A stretch of 64,000 nucleotides of DNA from Hallerella sp964397425 (GTDB lineage Bacteria > Fibrobacterota > Fibrobacteria > Fibrobacterales > Fibrobacteraceae): the NCBI GenBank assembly GCA_964397425.1, contig CAYNID010000006.1:1-64000 (forward strand), in the 5' to 3' direction. The position numbers were made by a program, and so were the translations under genes. Numbering within the stretch: position 1 is the stretch's first letter; each line of letters starts with the position of its first letter. Shown here piece by piece: positions 59,943-64,000 of the stretch. The notes under the pieces were generated by a model. That model searched no databases and was not told the DNA's origin. It was given only the letters and a program-made list of their open reading frames with translations.

Positions 59943-62900
59943 GTGAAAAAAATTTTAGGACTGGATTTGGGAACGGGCAGCATTGGATGGGCTGTTGTAA
60001 ACGAAGCGGAAACATCCGACGAAAAATCTTCCATTGTCAAATTGGGAGTGCGGACTATCAGCTATGACAACTTTGTTTCATCGGAGAAAAAGACAGAAAG
60101 TAAAACGCCCGAACTGGATTTTAACAGTGGAAAGGGGATTTCGCCCAACGCCGGTCGGACGTTGAAACGTTCGATGCGACGGAATTTGCAGCGCTATAAA
60201 TTGCGCCGAGAACATCTGCGGAAAATCTTGAAAGAATCCGGTTTTATCGATGAAGCAACAATCCTTCAGGAAAAAGGAAATGCGACGACTTTTGAAACGT
60301 ACCGTTTGCGCGCCAAGGCTGCTTCCGAAAAAATTTCGCTGTCGGAATTTGCCCGTGTGCTGCTGATGATAAACAAGAAACGCGGATACAAAAGCAGTCG
60401 AAAGGCGAAATCGAATGAAGAAGGCGCCTTAATCGACGGCATGGAAGTGGCGAAGGAACTGCATGAAAAGAATAAGACTCCGGGGCAATTTGTCCATGAA
60501 CTGTATCAATCGGGGAAAAATTATGTCCCGGATTTTTACCGCTCGGATTTGCAAGATGAATGGAAAAGAATTTGGGATTTCCAAAAGCAGTTTTACCCTG
60601 AACAGATGACGGATTCCGTGGCCTTGGAATTGTCGGGAAAAAATGCCACGGAAACGATGAAAATTTGCCAAAAGAATTTTGGCGTTGTCGGAGAAAAACG
60701 CACAAAAAAAGGCGTGGAGCAGAAAAAAGAAAATTATGAATGGCGGGCGAATGCCGTTTCCGGTCGGCTGACTTTGGAACAGTTGACGGTCGTGTTTCAA
60801 AATATCAACAGCCAAATCAATGCTTCTAGCGGTTATCTGGGAACAATCGGAGACCGCAGCAAGGAATTGTATTTCAACCATTTGACCGTTGGCCAGTATC
60901 AGATGAAAAAGCTTGTGGAAAATCCCAACTACAGCTTGAAAAATCAGGTCTTTTACCGGCAAGATTATTTGGATGAATTTGAAAAAATCTGGGAAACGCA
61001 GGCTCAATTTCACCCGGAGTTGACGAATGATTTGAAAAGGGAAATTCGAGACGTGGTCATTTTTTATCAGCGGCCACTCCGCTCTCAGAAAAATCTGGTC
61101 GGCATTTGTGAACTGGAAGGAAGAGAAATTGAAATCGAAGGGGAAGACTCGAAAAAACGCTCGGTTCGAGTGGGTCCGAAAGTTTGTCCGAAATCAATGC
61201 CGCTGTTCCAAGAGTTCCGCATTTGGCAAACATTGAATAACGTTGAATTGATCAATAAAGAAACGGGAACTTGTGAATCTCTTTCTGATGAGCAGAGAAA
61301 GCGCCTGTTTGATGAATTGAACTGCAAAGAAAAACTTTCCGCTTCGAAATAGTTAAAAACACTGTTTGAAAAAAATGCGGAAAATTTTGAAATCAATTTT
61401 GATGAAATAAAAGGAAATACGACTCAGGCGAAATTGTTCTCCGCCTATCAAAAAATCATCGATGCGAATGGTTTGGGTGAATGGGACTTTTCCAAAAAGG
61501 ATGCCAAAGAAGTTTTCAAAATCGTATCGGATGCGTTTGAAGAGCTGCATTTCAAAACGGATTTCTTGTCTTGGAATTCGGAGCTTCCGAGCCCGGAGTT
61601 TGAAAATCAAAAACTCTTTCAGCTTTGGCATCTTCTGTATTCTTTTGAAGGCGACGGCTCTTTGACGGGCGATGAAGGCCTTGTCAAAAAAATCATGGAC
61701 ATTTGCGGCTTTTCCAAAGAAAGTGCGAAAATTCTTGCATCGGTCACATTCGAAAATGACTATGGGAACCTTTCGGCGAAAGCGATGAAAAAAATCTTGC
61801 CTTGGATGAAGAACGGTAAAAAATACAGCGAAGCCTGTGAAGCGGCGGGATATCGCCATTCCAAGCGGTCGCTGACTCGCGAAGAATTGAACAAGAAGGA
61901 TTACAAGAATCATTTGGAGCTCTTACCCAAAAACAGCTTGCGAAATCCCGTTGTCGAAAAGATTTTGAATCAAATGGTGAATGTGGTCAATGCAGTTGTC
62001 GATGCTTACGGCAAACCGGATGAAATTCGGATTGAACTTGCCCGCGAATTGAAAAAAAGCGCCAAAGAACGCCAAGAAATGGCAGAGCAAATGGGCAAAG
62101 CCAGCAAAGAATATGACAATTACCGGAAAGAATTGAAAGAGACGTTCGGCATTACGAATCCGAGCAAGAACGATTTGGTCCGTTATCGGCTTTATAAAGA
62201 ACTTGAAAAAAATGGTTGCAGAACGCTTTATTCCAATGAAGAAATCAAGAAAGAACGCTTGTTCTCAAAAGATTATGATATTGAACATATCATTCCGCAG
62301 GCGAAGCGTTTTGACGATTCTTTTGCAAATAAAACCCTGGAATTGCGAGAAGTCAATTTGAAAAAAGGAAATTCCACGGCTTTTGATTTTGTTTCCCAAG
62401 AATATGGGGCGAATGCTTTGGAACAGTATCAAGAACGGATTGAACGCTTGTTCAAAGAGGGGGTCATTGGAAAAGCGAAACGGAAAAATCTCTTGATGAC
62501 AAATGATGAAATTCCAGAAGGGTTCATCGAACGCGATTTGCGGGATTCCCAATACATTGCCAAAAAAGCGAGGGAAATGCTCGAAGAATTGGTGCCTTTT
62601 GTCGTTCCGACGGTAGGTTCCATTACGGATCGGCTGCGGGAAGACTGGCAACTTGTCGATGTCATGAAAGAATTGAATTGGGCAAAATATGACAAACAAG
62701 GTTTGACGGAAATTGTTGAAGACAAGGATGGTCGCAAAATTGGAAAAATCAAGGACTGGACAAAACGGAACGATCACCGGCACCATGCGATGGACGCATT
62801 GACGATAGCGTTCACCAAACGCAGCTTTATCCAGTATTTGAACAATTTGAATGCCCGACTTCCCAAATCGATGCGGGAATATATTGATTTGGCAGAATGC

Positions 62901-64000
62901 GATTTGTCCAAAATCAACAAGAGCGATGTGAAAAAAGTAGTGGCGAGCATCGAAGCGAAAGAGTTGGAGTATGACAGCAAAGGTCATTTGCGTTTTAAAT
63001 CGCCAATGCCGTTAGGAGAATTCCGGGCAGAAGCCAAAAGGCATTTGGAAGAAACGCTGATTTCTATCAAATCCAGAAATAAAGTAGTGACAAAAAACGT
63101 CAACAAGACAAAAGGAAAAAATCAAGATAAGAAAAAGCGGAATCAGGAAACCCTTACACCGCGCGGGCAATTGCACAATGAAACGATTTATGGCAGTTGT
63201 CGCAAAGAAATTGAAAATGTGAAAGAATTAAAAGTCGGAATCAAATTGACGCTGGATAAAATTGATGCGATTTGCAATCCCCGGTATCGAGAAGCGTTGA
63301 AAAAACGGCTGTTAGAATTTAATGGGGATTCAAAACTGGCGTTTACGGGGAAAAATGCCTTGTCCAAAAATCCGATTTTTTTGGACGAATCCCATTTAGA
63401 ACAGGTTCCCGATACGGTTAAAGTGAAGCTGTTTGAAACCGTTTACACCATTCGGAAATCGGTCGATGCCAATTTGAGCGTGGACAAGGTTCTCGATAAA
63501 AGAATTCGAGAAATCTTGCAAAAGCGCTTGGAGGAATTTGGTGGCGACGCGAAAAGTGCCTTTTCCAATTTGGATCAAAATCCCATTTGGCAAAACAAAG
63601 AAAAGGGAATTGCCATTAAACGGGTCGTTGTTAAAGCGGTCAATAACGCAATCGCATTGCATCAAGAACGTGATTTTGTGAATCCGGGTAATAATCATCA
63701 CGTTGCCATTTACCGGGATGCAAATGGAGATTTGCAAGAAAAAGTGGTCTCTTTTTACGAAGCGACTCAGCGGGCGGTTCGTGGAATGCCCGCCGTTGAC
63801 AGGGATTATAAAAAGGAAGAAGGCTGGGAATTTTTGTTCACGATGAAGATAAACGAAATGTTTGTCTTTCCCAATGAAAAAACGGGATTTGACCCGTCGA
63901 AAATAGACCTGTTGGATCTTCAAAATTACGCCCAAATCAGTCCGAACCTTTTCCGGGTGCAAAAACTTTCGACAAAAAATTATGTGTTCCGTCATCATCA
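59943..64000 (+). CDS. cas9: Type II-C Cas9 (long form), interrupted by an in-frame TAG; continues past the window
   Basis: GTG start at 59943. RuvC-I LGLDLGTGSIGWAVV with catalytic Asp8, Arg-rich bridge helix GRTLKRSMRRNLQRYKLRRE (71-90), REC lobe, then a TAG as codon 470 (61350-61352). The same frame stays open to the window end (882 complete codons) and contains RuvC-II IRIELARE (Glu698), HNH YDIEHIIPQ (His782, with NKTLELREVNLKKGN), RuvC-III RHHAMDALTIAF (His948, Asp951) and the start of the PAM-interacting domain (TPRGQLHNETIYG). All nuclease residues are present. Over 1352 codons long, it belongs to the large II-C Cas9 of Bacteroidota/Fibrobacterota. cas1/cas2 and the array are presumably to the right. 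Confidence 0.93.
61350..61352 (+). other. In-frame amber codon splitting cas9
   Basis: TAG in context TCG AAA TAG TTA AAA. Cas9-like sequence runs directly up to it (KEKLSASK) and directly on from it (LKTLFEKNAENFEINFDEI) in the same frame. A single base change from AAG, CAG, GAG, TTG, TCG, TGG or TAT/TAC would explain it. Confidence 0.9.

Noticed and set aside
61462..61665. Small ORF in another frame inside cas9
   Set aside because: It lies inside the continuous Cas9 reading frame (REC/RuvC region) and has no RBS.

Overview
The window reads as a chromosomal segment of a Gram-negative bacterium of the FCB group, most likely Fibrobacter or a close relative (Fibrobacterota). The evidence is an AgmX/TolQR-type envelope gene cluster with TPR and OmpA partners, futalosine-pathway menaquinone genes, a long Bacteroidota/Fibrobacterota-style type II-C Cas9 with its tracrRNA, tRNA genes without an encoded CCA, and a recurring promoter of the form TTGAC(N)-17 bp-TATATT. 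The assignment is inferred from gene content, since no search was run.

Layout. 1-7.2 kb is a defence island that looks acquired (visibly more AT-rich, with a classical TTGACT-17-TATAAT promoter). It holds a type I restriction-modification operon hsdR-hsdM-hsdS on the minus strand, a fragment of a second hsdS facing the other way at the left edge, and a decayed abiEi/abiEii toxin-antitoxin pair. 7.4-20.3 kb is chromosomal backbone: an LTA-synthase-like envelope enzyme, a low-molecular-weight tyrosine phosphatase, a YgiQ-type radical SAM protein, an N-acetylglutamate-synthase-like protein, a DEAD-box helicase, tRNA-Ser(CGA), a zinc macrodomain protein, and a tightly overlapped run tyrS-pfkB-mqnB-mqnD. 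20.3-34 kb is an envelope cluster: a small histone-like protein, a beta-helix/TSP3/OmpA protein, a beta-barrel/TPR protein, a 1250-residue TPR protein, ExbB/TolQ, two ExbD/TolR, an AgmX/TonB-like protein, a chimeric duplicate of the last, and an outer-membrane protein. It resembles Tol-Pal or the Agl gliding motor, in which a proton-driven inner-membrane motor works on outer-membrane and peptidoglycan partners.

34-39.9 kb is the rod-shape cluster (lipoprotein, mreB, mreC, mreD, mrdA, rodA). 40-45.2 kb has rseP, purD, purE, a DUF3108 protein, an outer-membrane barrel and tRNA-Arg(CCG). 45.2-53.3 kb has rimO, a SPOR lipoprotein, rpsU, yqeY, rpiA, an SlyD-type isomerase, a phosphoesterase, rlmH, an M32 carboxypeptidase and a TtcA-like enzyme. 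53.3-59.6 kb is a minus-strand envelope operon: glycosyltransferase, a second LTA-synthase-like enzyme, an RND/MMPL transporter and a frameshifted EamA-type protein.

59.6-64 kb is the start of a type II-C CRISPR locus: a divergently encoded tracrRNA, then cas9, which runs off the window edge. The Cas9 frame is interrupted once, by a TAG at 61350-61352, yet stays open for 882 more complete codons carrying RuvC-II, HNH and RuvC-III. The main points for a second look are the amber-split Cas9 and its tracrRNA, the possible invertible hsdS arrangement, the envelope motor with one ExbD lacking the proton-carrying Asp, and the chimeric secreted AgmX-domain gene made by a tandem duplication of about 870 bp.
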